Source of the DNA: Prorocentrum cordatum
Taxonomy: Eukaryota > Sar > Dinophyceae > Prorocentrales > Prorocentraceae
Reading direction: 5' to 3'
DNA: 64,000 bases
Assembly (NCBI GenBank): GCA_963575745.1
Contig: CAUYUJ010010391.1
Coordinates: forward strand, 199,781-263,780
The position numbers and the translations under genes were made by a program. Below the pieces are notes generated by a model, which had not been told where the DNA came from, did no database searches, and saw only the letters and a list, made by a program, of their open reading frames with translations. Shown in pieces: positions 52,544 to 62,811 of this stretch (position 1 is its first letter; the number at the start of each line of letters is the position of its first letter).

Positions 52544-54870
52544 TTACGTGACAGAGGGGCCCGACTCTCCAGCACGAATCAGGAGGCCCGAGCGGAGTGG
52601 CTGCACCAGAGGGCGCCACTCCTTATTCACAGAGAACCGTGCGGGCGTACGGCCAAGGTTCGACAAAACCCTCGCTCCCCACGACTTGGGCTGCGGCGGT
52701 CCCGCGCAGCAGGTGGAAAGCGAGGCCGAGACAAGAGTCCCCCCATAACCGCACACAACACACACAACACACCACATCCGCCCAGCCTCCCCACCGACCT
52801 GGAACGGATGAATGACATGCTGCCTGCCTGGCGCCGACGCCACTCGCGCACACGCGAGGTCCGCACGCGAGAGCACGGGCGGCACGACGGCAGGCGGCGG
52901 CAGCACGACAAGGGGCAGCTGGCGGGGCCCACGCGCCCGCGCCGTCCTCTCCTTGTCTGTGACATGCACGGCGTCGAGGTCTGCCATTGCAGGCCCTATC
53001 TTGGCGACCCATGCAGCGAGACGAGAGAGAACCTTAGCCTTGGCCTGATGCGCCTGTCGCACTGGCAGAGGCACTCTCGATCTGTCTGCCTGCCATCGAG
53101 CCCAATCATCTGCACGCATGTTGCCTTCAAACTCGAAGGGGGTGATCTCGCCTCGCTGGAGGCTAGCACGCGTGCCGTGCGCCTTGACCTTGCGCACATC
53201 CACATGCTCGAGACCCCCCCATTCATCAATCTGCAGCCAAATCTGAACCCAAACTTCGGCCCAGGCACTGCGGCTGCTGCAACAGAAATCGCGCCCGCGC
53301 GCATACAGCCCGTCGTGCACGAAAGCGCTGTCAGTGTACAAGATCGTGCCAGGGGTGCAGTGCTGCAGAGCACGCAACAACGCCACGAGCTCGGCAGCGC
53401 CAATATCGGCACAGGCCATGACAAGCGTGCCGCAAAAAAACTGAAAGCGTCCTGAACGGATAATCAGGTTGCACAGCAACCAGGGCCCAAGCGAGGGCCT
53501 GGGAGGGCCCAGGGAGGTCCTGGTCCATCCAGGACCCGTCCAGAAAAACATGCCCCCCCATGTCGGTGGGCCCGCCCGAAAACCACCTGGCAGGAGGCGC
53601 GAGGGAGGGAGGGGGAGCAGCAGCAGGGCAGAGGAGCCTCTCGGCAAGGAGGCGAGGGAGGATGGAAGCGGAAGCTTGCACCAGCCCTGTCAGAAACTCT
53701 GGAGGTTCCTCGTGGGGAAACAGCTCCTCGTGCCTTCCGCACGCTCCATGTCTGTGCAACAACGTCCCTGGAGCGTCCTGACAGGCCAGGCACGTGGGCA
53801 GAGAAACCATACCGCACTCCCATTGCCTGTGCTGCGGCCACTGCCCTCCAGCAATCACAGATCGAAGGTAGCCTTTCTCTTGAGGCGAGAGTTTCTTCGA
53901 TCGCAAAAGAGAGAGGATGGGGTCAAGGTCGCATCCGTTAGCCAGCTCAGGCACACCCTCACGCTCAGCAACTTTGGCCCACAACCAATCTTGAACCACG
54001 CGACAAAGCCATGTGCGGACAGTGCGTGGAGACTGCTCACGCACACTAATCGCACCAACTTTGGGATGATTCCAACAAAAACCGTCCATGGAAAAACCCA
54101 GGCGCTTCGCAGTGGCCACGCAGGCCGAAAACGGGCCTCGGACGGCAGCCCACGGGTTCCCATGGTCCCTGAAGAGTTGCCAGGCCTCCTGAAGACCTTG
54201 CTCCAAAACGCGTCTGGGCAGCAGATCATCCCAGACAGCAGTGGCAAAGGCCAAAAGCGGATCCAACTGTAGCTGAAAAGCAGGATCGCAGGAGGGCTTA
54301 TCGGACAGCATGAGAAGCAGAGTAACACTTTTTCCCGCGAGACGATTGCTCTGCACGTGCGCTTGCAAAGACCGAGCCTCGCGCAACAAAGTGGAATTCG
54401 TGCCGTGCACGCTGCCCCCATACTTGACGGAGGCCATGACAGCGGACTGAATCATGTGGTGAACCCTGCGCTTAGCAATGTGTTTACCAAAACTCACAAG
54501 CTTGCGAGCCCGAGCACGCGCTGGACTCCTGCGCTCGTGACGCGTAGCTTGAGACATAACACGCGCAGCAGCAAAATCGATCCCAAGATTACGCTCATGG
54601 CTCACTCCCTTGACCTTATAGCGGGCCAGCCTGCGCACCAGGGAGGCACGAACCAGATGCGACGACCCAACGACCTTCGACTTACGACGGGCGACAGGAA
54701 GGTGAACGGCCTCGAGCTCCTGATGCAGCAAGCACGTGGCCCCCGAAAGATCAGCAATGACGTCACTGTCTCGTCCTACCTGATGCAAACCGAAGTCGTC
54801 CACCACGACACCCAGTCGCACCAGCCTGTAGCGATCCGCGACCCTGTCAACAGGGCCGAGGAGAACCATC
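52544..54870 (-). pseudogene. LINE-type ORF2: reverse transcriptase C-terminal half and RNase H
   Basis: Minus strand. It begins just after a CTC/GAG tract with LVRLGVVVDDFGLHQVG, where V-V-D-D-F sits as RT motif C (x-x-D-D). RRKSKVVGSS and RNLGIDF follow for the motif D/E region, then a connection domain with DPLLAFATAVWDDLLPRR and NPWAAVRGPFSA and a zinc-knuckle-like CLACQDAPGTLLHRHGAC, typical of dinoflagellate LINE proteins. An RNase H domain has FLDGSWMD (first Asp), GAAELVALLRAL (Glu), ILYTDSAFVHDG (Asp), VKAHG and NMRADDWAR (last Asp). All four acidic positions are present. A frameshift lies in the T/A run near 53435, between the first Asp and the Glu. The RT fingers and motif A are missing; the GGA/TCC tract at 54873-54945 stands in their place. 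An inactive 5'-truncated or interrupted copy. Confidence 0.8.
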
Positions 54871-54872
54871 TG

Positions 54873-55790
54873 CAACACTCCTCCTCCTCCTCCTCCTCCT
54901 CCTCCTCCTCCTCCTCCTCCTTCTCCTCCCTCCTCCTCCACTGGCGACGAGGGCGACGAGGGCCAAGGGCACTGCGGCGGCGGCGGCGGCCGCGCAGGGG
55001 CCGCGTGCTGGCCTCGCCGGTGTGGACGCCGACGCGCACGAAGAGCGGCGGCAGGCCGCAGCTCGAGAGGTCCTCGGGCAGCGGCGGGAGGCGAGGAGGG
55101 AGGATTCGGGGGGGAGGAGGCAGTGGCAGAGACGGACGGGGAGGGAGGGGAGGAGGGAGGAGGGAGGGAGAGGAGGGACGAGGGGAGAATGGGGGGGGGG
55201 GGGGGGGGGGGTGAGGGAGGAGGGGAGGGAGACGGAGACAGAGAGAAAGAGAGAGAGAGAGAGAGAAGGGGAGGGATCAGGAGGCGGGAGGGGGATGATG
55301 ATGACAATGATGATGCTGATGATGATGATGCTGCTGATGTTGATGATACTGCTCATGAAGATGACGAGGATGATGCTGATGAGGAGGATGATGATGGTGA
55401 TGATGATGATCATGGTGAGGAGGAGGAGGAGTAAGAGGAGGAGGATGACGAGGAGGGAGGAGGAGAAGGAGGAGGAGGAGGCGCAGCGTTGCGCAGGCAG
55501 AGGAGGAGGAGGAGGAGGAGGAGGAGGAGGAGGAGGAGAGGAGACGCACGAGGAGGAGGAGGAGGAGGAGGAGAAAGAGAAGGAAGAGGAGGAGGAGGAG
55601 GAGGACGGAGGAGGAGGAGGAGGAGGAGGAGGAGGAGGAGGAGGAGGAGGGAGGATAAGGAAGAGGAGGAGGAGCACGAGGAGGAGAAGGAGGAGGAGGA
55701 GTAGGAGTAGGAGTAGTAGGAATAGGAGTAGGAGCAGGAGCAGGAGTAGGAGGAGTAGTAGGAGTGGAATGCCCCGCGGCCTTTTGGTAG
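54873..55790. repeat. CTC, GGA and GAT microsatellites
   Basis: CTC (54873-54945), GGGA/GGA (55085-55290), GATGATG (55290-55410), GGA (55415-55765) with an AGGAGTAGGAGTAG part. They separate the LINE ORF2 remnant from the coiled-coil remnant on the same strand. Confidence 0.9.
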
Positions 55791-55794
55791 AGGC

Positions 55795-56475
55795 GCTGTG
55801 GAGATTCGGCTGCTGCAGTCCCTGGGGCCTTCGCTGCCGCCTCGGCCGCGCCGCCGCGCTGGCTTCGGCCTTGCTCTTGAGCTCCTCCGAGGATGCTGGA
55901 GCTGGCGGAGTCGAGGCTCCCCCTGCCGCCGCCGTAGCCGCGGAAGTCCCCGTCGCACGCCCTGCAGCGCGCGCCGCAGCCAACTCCTGGTGCTCGGCTT
56001 GGGGCTCCTGCTCGTCGGCCGCCTGGCGCGTCTTCGCAGCCAGCCGCTTTGTGAGCAGCCTCGTGCTCCTTCTGGAGCGTCTCACCGTTGGCGCGAGCCT
56101 CTCCGAGGAAACGGGCCGCCATACTCCTGAAACGCTCCTGCAGCTGCTTCCTCTTGTTCTCGGCCACCCCCAAGGCCTCCGTGCCCAACCCCTCGCACTC
56201 AGCATAATCGAGCAGCCCTTCGTCGTCCAGGTCGAAGTCCGCCAGCTCGCCGTCCATGAGCATGGACAGCGATAGCTTTGGCTTCCTGGAACCTGTCTCC
56301 ACCGCACCAGTGCCCGGAGCCAAGTCCGCCGCTGCGCTGCTCAGACTCGGCCTCGTCCAGCTCGGTGACGAGGTCCGACGCAAGTGACTTTTGTCACGCC
56401 ACCTGGTCCAAAAGCTCTTGCAAATGCTCCTGCTCCTGTTCCAAACGGCTAGTGAGCTTCTGGGGGAGCGCGCCG
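55795..56475 (-). pseudogene. Coiled-coil protein remnant, possibly LINE ORF1
   Basis: Minus strand, three frames plus one in-frame TGA. It starts near 56465 with KLTSRLEQEQEHLQELLDQV and a TGA, then SLASDLVTELDEAESEQRSG. A frame change leads to KPKLSLSMLMDGELADFDLD, ENKRKQLQERFRSMAARFLG and ETLQKEHEAAHK; another to LLTKRLAAKTRQAADEQEPQ and SSEELKSKAEASAAARP. Heptad-like Leu spacing and high Glu/Lys/Gln suggest long coiled coils. It lies upstream of the LINE RT remnant on the same strand, where an ORF1 would be, but no RNA-binding domain is visible, so a decayed host gene is also possible. Coding order is clear; identity is not. Confidence 0.5.
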
Positions 56476-56629
56476 TTCGCGCGAAAACAGTTCGCGCGAA
56501 ATCTGCGGCCATTCGAGCGAAATCGTTTCGGAGCGCGCGCGCGCGAAAAAAGTGATGAAGCTCTGCGGATTCCTCACTGATCCTCTTCGTGACCCTCTCT
56601 TCTCTGATATCCCCCTCGTCCTCCCTTTC

Positions 56630-57105
56630 CTCCTCCTCCTCCTCTTCCTCCTCCTCCTCCTCCTCCTCCTCCTCCTCCGCCTCCTCCTCCTCCTCCTCCT
56701 CCTCATCCTCCTCCTCCTCCTCCTCCTCCGCCTCCCCCTCCTCCTCCTCCTCCTCCTCCTCCACCTCCTCGACGTCCTCCTCCTCCTGGGAAGGTGCTGG
56801 GAACTCGCGGCAACCCCGAGCAGGAGACACGATTGGACAAGAAAGGCGCGGGCCCCCGCGCCATCGCGGGAGGCCGGGCAGGAGGAGGGGAGAGAGGGGA
56901 AGGGAGAGGGGGGAGAGGGAGAGAGAGGAAACGGACGATGAGGAGGAGGAAGGAAAGGATGAGGAGAAGGGAAGGAAGGGAACGGAAGGGAAGGGAAGGA
57001 GAGAGGGGGGAGAAGGAGAGAGAGGGGAGAGAAGGGAGGGGAAGGGAGAGGGGGGAGAAGGAGAGAGAGGAAACGGACGATGAGGAGGAGAAGGGAAGGG
57101 AGAGG
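56630..57105. repeat. CTC tract then GGGA/GAGA-rich tract
   Basis: CTCCTC (56628-56790) followed by GGGAGAGG, AAGGGAAGGGA and a 90-bp near-duplication (GAGAGAGGAAACGGACGATG at 56919 and 57062). Confidence 0.9.
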
Positions 57106-57204
57106 CTGGGCTCCAGTCGAGGAGCTCGGCTTTCGAACTGGAACTTGGTTCGCCCTATTTTGGGCCTCTATGGGGGCTTCTCGTCGCCATGGCTGGGCTC
57201 CCTC

Positions 57205-57730
57205 TCAAATCCGATCCGAGAAGCACCCCGGGACAACTGTAGACAGGGAGCACGCAGGCTCGCAGGCAGGACATGTCGTGTAATGTGCCATACGATTTCC
57301 CCCCAAGGCTATCTGACAGAACGCGCAGTTCATGCGGGCTTGGGGAAACCTGGCCGAAGTACACCAGGCATTGCACATAGATCGGAGCAAATTGGCGACA
57401 GCACATGGGGGGATCAATGCCTGTATTAGGGGGACAGCAAACATCAGATACATCCTACCGTCGGGGCTCAAGTCTGGAACAACAATGTCGAACTCGAACA
57501 CATCAACACTTTAATAACCGATGCACTTTTATCCCACGAAGAAAACTCTCGATCTTCCCTTGAATCCGGGACCGCCAACCAACTAACAGATGCCCTGCAA
57601 GGCCTTCGTTTGGAGGGCAGTCCTATACATGGCCGCTCGCGCCATACAAAAAAGATGCCGAGCCTGAACGTCAAGCCCTCCATTGTTCATGTCGCACAAC
57701 AGTTCACAAAACAATGAATTCCTTGGGGCA
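57205..57730 (-). pseudogene. LINE-type reverse transcriptase C-terminal fragment
   Basis: Minus strand. LCNAWCTSARFP-like sequence (read LRSMCNAWCTSARFPQARM) is followed by a zinc-knuckle pattern NCAFCQIALGGNRMAHYTTC (C-x2-C...H-x4-C), as at the end of dinoflagellate LINE ORF2 proteins. Upstream (57660-57600) one frame gives ARAAMYRTALQTKALQGI before a stop. It is on the same strand as, but distinct from, the element at 52.5-54.9 kb, whose own knuckle is different. No RT catalytic part remains. 57730-58055 has a GGA tract (57795-57860) and no gene. Confidence 0.6.
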
Positions 57731-58055
57731 TCCGTGAGGCTATGCAGGGCACGAAATTATTGTGACGCGCTCTGCTCTGCTCTGCTCTGATAGAGGAGGA
57801 GAAGGACGTGGAGGAGGAGGAGGAGGAGGAGGACGAGGAGGAGGGGGAGGAGGAGGAGGAGGCGAATCTATATTCGGAGGGGGGGGCAACCAGCAGCAGG
57901 ACGGCTCACAGCAGGGACGGATAAGGGAGGGGGCGAACGGCGGCCGGGGGAGGGCTTCTCAGAAGGAGGCTGCTTCTTAGAAGGCGCCGGCCCTACATCT
58001 GAAAATTTGACCAACGCCTTCTAATAAGCAGGGGTGCCTAAGAAACCTCCCCCCC

Positions 58056-58285
58056 TCACCCCACCTTCCCTCTGCGCGTGGCTGAAGACGGCGGCAGGCG
58101 AGGCTGGAGCGCGCGCTCCACGTTCAGCGGGCCGAGCGCTTCCTGCATGGCCTCGGGACTGGTCGCTCCGTTCGTCACGAGCACCGTCGTCGTGGTCGTC
58201 GTCGTCGTCGCCGTCGTCGTATCGTTGTCGTCGTCGAGGTCGTCGTCGTCGTCGTCGTCGTCGTTATCGTCGTCGTCGCCGTCGC

Positions 58286-58327
<42 letters not shown>

Positions 58328-58858
58328 CGTCGTCGTCGTTGTCGTCGTCGCCGTCGTCGAGGTCGTCGTCGTCGCCGGCGTCGTCGAGGCCGTCCTCGTC
58401 GTCATCGTCGTCGTCGTCGTCGTCGCCCTCGTCGTCGTTATCGTCGTCGTGGTCGTCATCGTCGTCGCCGTCAAGGCCGCCGTCACCGTCGCCAGCACCA
58501 GCGCCGTCGTGGTCGTCGCCCTCGTCGTTGTTGCCGTTGTCGTCGCCCTCGTCGTCGTTTGTCGTCTTCGTCATTGTCGTCGTCGAGGTTGTTGTCGTCG
58601 TCGCCATCGCCATGGCCGTCGCCGCCGCTGCCGCCGTCGCAGTCAGCGCCGCCGTCGGCGTAACCGTCACCGTCGCCGTCGCCGCATCGTTGCCATCGTC
58701 GTCGTCGTCGGCAGCTGCGGCGGCGTCGTGGTCGCCGGGGTCGTCGTCGTCGTCGTCATCGTCGTCGTCGTTGTCGTTGTCCTCGTCGTCGTCGAAGCCG
58801 TCTTCGTCGTTTTCTAGGTCACCAAGCTCGCTAAGTTTGTCGTGATCTCGGGGACGGC
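58056..58858 (-). CDS. CGT-repeat tract open as an Asp-rich frame: possible acidic protein exon
   Basis: The plus strand is an imperfect GTC/GCC/GTT trinucleotide array of about 630 bp (58170-58800). On the minus strand one frame is open throughout and begins, after a TCC-tract plus CCTAG acceptor-like site near 58857, with DHDKLSELGDLENDEDGFDD. It continues as Asp/Gly/Thr/Ala-rich repeats and ends with non-repetitive VLVTNGATSPEAMQEALGPL then NVERALQPRLP (about 58170-58085). The unique ends on both sides in the same frame are what would be expected of a real exon with an expanded acidic repeat. But the opposite strand is also open, and no domain is known. Stop or donor at the 3' end is unclear. 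Treat as a candidate. Confidence 0.35.
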
Positions 58859-58860
58859 TA

Positions 58861-58972
58861 GGAGGAGGAGGAGGAGGAGGAGGAGGAGGAGGAGGAGGAG
58901 GAGGAGGAGGAGGAGGAGGAGGAGGAGGAGGAGGAGGAGGAGGAGGACGAGGAGGAGGAGGAGGAGGAGGAT
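58861..58972. repeat. GGA microsatellite
   Basis: Pure GGA for about 110 bp. It would be the polypyrimidine tract before the candidate acidic exon on the minus strand. Confidence 0.95.
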
Positions 58973-58989
58973 GCGCGGGAAAAGGGAAT

Positions 58990-59680
58990 GATAACATTGA
59001 AGAGAAGGAGCGGGATGACTACGTGGCGGAAGAGGAAGAGGAGTATGAGGATAATACAATCACCCCACGGGGCACAATGATAAGGAGGACGAGAAGAGGA
59101 CGAACTGATGGGGAATAGGAAGGGAAGGGAAAGAATAGATGAAGGAGTCGGAGGAGGCGGATGTCAGTAGAAGTTAGATGGCAAGTAGATCAGGCACACT
59201 GGGCGAATTTGGAAGCGAGAGGACGAAAACGAGGATGATAAGACAGTTCCCAAAAGTTCAAACAAACCGACTTGCATACTACACAGGAGAAGCTTGAAGA
59301 GGGTTGGAAGGCCGAACCAGATGCTTCGCCTAAGGCGAAGAACATATCCAACTCTGTTATACTACAGTAGCGATAGTTCCAAGAGCAGGAGTGAGTCGCG
59401 GGAGCGACGAAATCGAAGATGTTTTCGGCCTCGATGGCGAATAGTGCGCCTCGCGATGAGGCGCAGTCATATCCGGGCGGCCGGCCGCTTGAGAACAAAC
59501 GGCCGCGGACAAACGCTCGCTACCTCTCGCATTTGCCCAGCCGCCTTTAGAGTCGGGGGGGACGAAGCGCGAGTCCGCCGCCAGCTATACAGCAAAGCGC
59601 GGTCAACAGCAGCAAGCGGGCTCAACAAAGGCAGGCTGGCCCGCATGCGCTTTACCTTACAGGCAAGTTACCTCGCATGC
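58990..59680 (-). other. 3' flank or possible 3' LTR region of the copia element
   Basis: Less GC-rich than average. A minus-strand frame (59498-59190) reads ALGEASGSAFQPSSSFSCVV, without a known domain. Lies directly 3' of the RNase H end, where the 3' untranslated part and LTR should be. I could not match it by eye to the 5' side at 63760-64000, so no LTR is claimed. Confidence 0.3.
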
Positions 59681-59682
59681 GA

Positions 59683-60204
59683 CTACTCCTCAGGCGGTTC
59701 AGATGGTCTTGTCTGGCCAGCCCTGTAGGGAGTGTGTCGTTGCAGGTCATGCTTGAAGGATTGCGCTCCTCCCATGACTTGTAGGAGCATGTCTCTGTCG
59801 ATGATCCCCTTGGCGCGGCCATCCACAATCATATCGCGAGTGTCACACCACTGCACGCAGTGCATGCTACCTCGTTCTATTAGTTGTTTCGGGCGGACCT
59901 GCAGGCGGTGGGGCACGCAGTGCGCGTCGGCGAGATGGACGACGGGCTTGCCAACGTGCGTGTCCACGCCGTAGCAGGTCTGCCCCAGACGCCGGTAGCT
60001 GGAGTCGCTGTGCAGGTCGACTTCGCCCGTTGGAGTCATCGCTTCATAGACGATCTTCTTAAGGCAGGCCTGCAACTTCCTGGCAAAGGCGTTCAGTCGT
60101 CGTCGGTAGTCGTCGGTGCTTGGACGCGCGGCAGTGATGCGACATATACCATTAACCACACTTGTGTGATAAGGGCGTAAGCCACGCCCCCCTGAGGCTG
60201 GCAA
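59683..60204 (-). pseudogene. copia RNase H region
   Basis: RRRLNAFARKLQACLKKIVY, AMTPTGEVDLHSDSSYRRL (first catalytic Asp in DLHSDSSY) and CYGVDTHVGKPVVHLADAH lead to VQWCDTRDMIVDGRAKGIID, the conserved copia RNase H close of the form D-x-R-D-M-x-x-D-x-x-T-K-G. Between PKQLIERG and SMHCVQW roughly 90 residues that normally carry the Glu and second Asp are missing, so an internal deletion is likely. The frame ends in TPYRAG near 59710. Confidence 0.75.
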
Positions 60205-60430
60205 TCATGTCGGTGACCATCTCCGACGCCTTGGCCTCGGCATCTGCGCCCGTGAGTTCACGGTGCTGGATGGGGCGGAGCTGTTGTATGTATTAACCGT
60301 GGCCTTCTCGCATCTTACGGCACATTTGGTATATGTGTGTTTGTTGGGATTGCATCTACCAGAAGTATCATCAACGCACTTGACGTACTTGTCGATGGTG
60401 TCCGCAGTGCCCACCATGTTTAGGTCGCCA
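60205..60430 (-). pseudogene. copia RT palm, catalytic motif altered
   Basis: Reads NLHAAKHAGDLNMVG, DTIDKYVKCVDDTSGRCNPN and KHTYTKCAVRCEKATVN. The expected catalytic phrase is of the form H-V-D-D-I-N; here it is H-A-G-D-L-N, so the first catalytic Asp is replaced by Gly. Confidence 0.75.
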
Positions 60431-61799
60431 GCATGCTTGGCCGCATGAAGGTTGGAGCATGTCTTAAACTCTTCGTCGTCGGACGTGGGTTAAAGACCGA
60501 ACCCTCTAGTGGTCTTCCTGAGCTTCGGAGAGAAGGCTCTTGGTGCACCCATGGTGCTAGTGCCTGGTTTGAGGCGCTATAAAAACTGTCTTGACTCATC
60601 GCAGTGCTCGAATCCCGGGGGGGATCTGAGCGCAGATGCTGACCCAGGTGGCAAGGTAAGGCACGCCGCGCGCTCATTTTCACCAGTTGCTTCAGCAAGT
60701 TCCTGGTGGGTGAGCCCCTTCGGGAGAGAGATGTTGATGTCGAGGGAAGCAGTGATCCACTGCTTCCTGCGCGCTGCCGCGCTGGCGAGTAGTCGCTGAC
60801 TCGACCACCGCGCCGTTCCTGGGAACTTCTCCACGCCGAAGGCTTCAAGGCCCATGGGGTCCCGAAGTACCGAGCGCAGTCTGATGGCGCGTTCCATCTA
60901 GCTCTTCTCGTTCTTGGCGAACTTTGAATTATATGTATATCTCGAAATCATGATGCTTGACCCTTTGGATGCACTGTTTGTTTGAAGCACTTGTGGTCAA
61001 ACCACGTCTTGAATTCAGTATAGAGGGCCTCCGACACCTTGACTGGATTCTCCTGTAAATCAGCCTTCGTGAGCAGCTCGCCCTCCTTGACGACTGCAGC
61101 TCGTTTAGCTGCAGAGGTCGCACATACTCGCGCAGTGGTCGCACGGTCGAAGTCTAATATCCCGTGCTGTTGTTCGGATAAAACTACCTTTGACACGTCT
61201 GCCGCGAAGCAGGATTCTACGCGTTGTCCGTGCTCGTCAGAATCCAACCCGTAACTGTCACCTTCGTCTGTGGAGCACAATTGGACATGATCTGTCTCAA
61301 CTGCGTCTGCGTCCAGCGTGTAGCCCCGCGTAGGCAGGCGCCCCCGCTGTTCTTCAGCTTCAGTGGCCAGCGCGCTATTGTCAGTGATCATCTGTGTGGG
61401 TGCAGTATAGAGCTCGTCTATCGGAGTTCCCCCCTTTAGTTCCCTTTCGCAGTGAAATTCTGTGCACCACACTTCCATGATGTGTGCCTCGAGGTCCGCC
61501 TTTGATTCCTCGTGGATGGTAGGAAGCCGTCCGTTTTCCTGTGGTGGTTCGATTTCTGGGGCCTCCCTGGCGTCGTTGCAAGGTTTCGTCATGTCTTGGT
61601 GGAAGCCCGCCTGAGGTTTGGTGGGCTGCAGGCACTGGGTGGCCCTTGAATGCGCTGATCCAGTAATGTCTTGTATGTCTAGGGCAGTGCCTTCAGCTTC
61701 GTCGTAGTGGAAGCCTGGGTTCACGTCCTTGTCGTAGCGCACCAATGTACCACTGTCGGCATACGTCACCGGAGGTACCTTGTGAGTACTCTTAACCAA
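60430..61799 (-). pseudogene. copia RT N-terminal part and the preceding linker
   Basis: 61799-60948 is the long acidic linker between integrase and RT, ending with VSEALYTEFKTWFDHKCFKQ, the usual start of copia RT. 60897-60577 in another frame reads FPGTARWSSQRLLASAAARR, QWITASLDINISLPKGLTHQ and ELAEATGENERA (palm motif A with D-I-N), LPPGSA and GFEHCDESRQFL. 60600-60430 in a third frame gives PGTGTMGAPRAFSLKLRKT-type sequence. At least two frameshifts. Confidence 0.75.
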
Positions 61800-62269
61800 C
61801 TGATAGGAACCACGTTTTCAATGCGAAAGAAGTTCCTGATAAGGTACAGAAGAACTAAACAAGTACCTCAGGGGATAGCGGGCTCGCTCTCGTCATCTGG
61901 AGTGCTCTCTTTTTGGTCGGGAACTATCCAAATCTTCTTGCAGGTCGCCCGGCAGGTTGACAGGTTGATGGTGCGCTGTCCGAGCCGATCTCTCTGGCGA
62001 TCAGAGCTTCAATATATAATGAATTTCGTGCGTCGCCGTACTAGACTCGTACATCGCGGCCCCCCACTCCCGCGATGATTTGACCCCTGTCGGGGTCATT
62101 TCGTGCGACCGGGAAGGGTTCATTCCAGCCACCCCAGTCGCCTTTCGCAGTAGTGGGACGATGATAGTCAACCAGATCTCCTTCGTCATAGTAATGCTGA
62201 ACAGTGATAGTAGTCTGTGTCTGTAGTGCACGGTTCGTCTGCGCTACTGCAGTGGCTTGAGTGATAGCC

Positions 62270-62790
62270 TCAATGCTTACCCGGCGGATAGTCGGTTCGA
62301 ATATGATCTAATGTTTCCGTCTGCTGTTCGTGGTCCTGAACAGGCAAGCCGGGTAGCATCGCTGGTTGTCGGCCGAGCAGCGCGTTGCATAGAGATATCT
62401 CACTGTAGAAGGTGCACGCGCTGGCGGCAAACAAGGCTTCATGCAGTAGACGGGTGAACACAAGTGTTATGACTAACCTGTTGAGTTCAGACTCCATGAC
62501 GTGAAGTGTCGTAGTCTACCATTTCTGGGTTCAATTGTCGTAGCGTGTTGTCCACGCGCACGGTTCTCAGCACAGCGCCTTTTGGCTTAAGGACTGATTT
62601 TGCGGTGTCGTCATTGAGTGCACCTTCCCCGTCAGAGGAAAGTACTTTGGCAGGTCCGAATTGCATCCAGCACTGATGGCGGGCGTCTAAGATGCTGGTC
62701 ATGGTTCTGTCTGGTTTTTCGATTCCAGCACAGTATCGAATGCAGCGGACGATTGCGCGCAATATCTTGTGTTCCTTTTTTGTAGATTGT
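62270..62790 (-). pseudogene. copia integrase core and C-terminal part
   Basis: HQCWMQFGPAKVLSSDGEGA (W...F-G-x-x-x-x-x-x-S-D-G-E, central Asp of the D-D-E triad) in one frame. Then LLHEALFAASACTFYSEISL and NALLGRQPAMLPGLPVQDHE in another, which is the G-R-Q-P segment typical of this copia clade. The first catalytic Asp would be near 62790-62810; it is not clearly read. 61800-62270 holds frame-broken linker. Confidence 0.7.
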
Positions 62791-62811
62791 CAGATCGCAT
62801 TCGACTTCGCC

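Noticed and set aside
59190-59498. Minus-strand frame (ALGEASGSAFQPSSSF) as a host gene.
   Set aside because: No domain, and its place just 3' of the copia RNase H makes untranslated or LTR sequence more likely. Left as unassigned.
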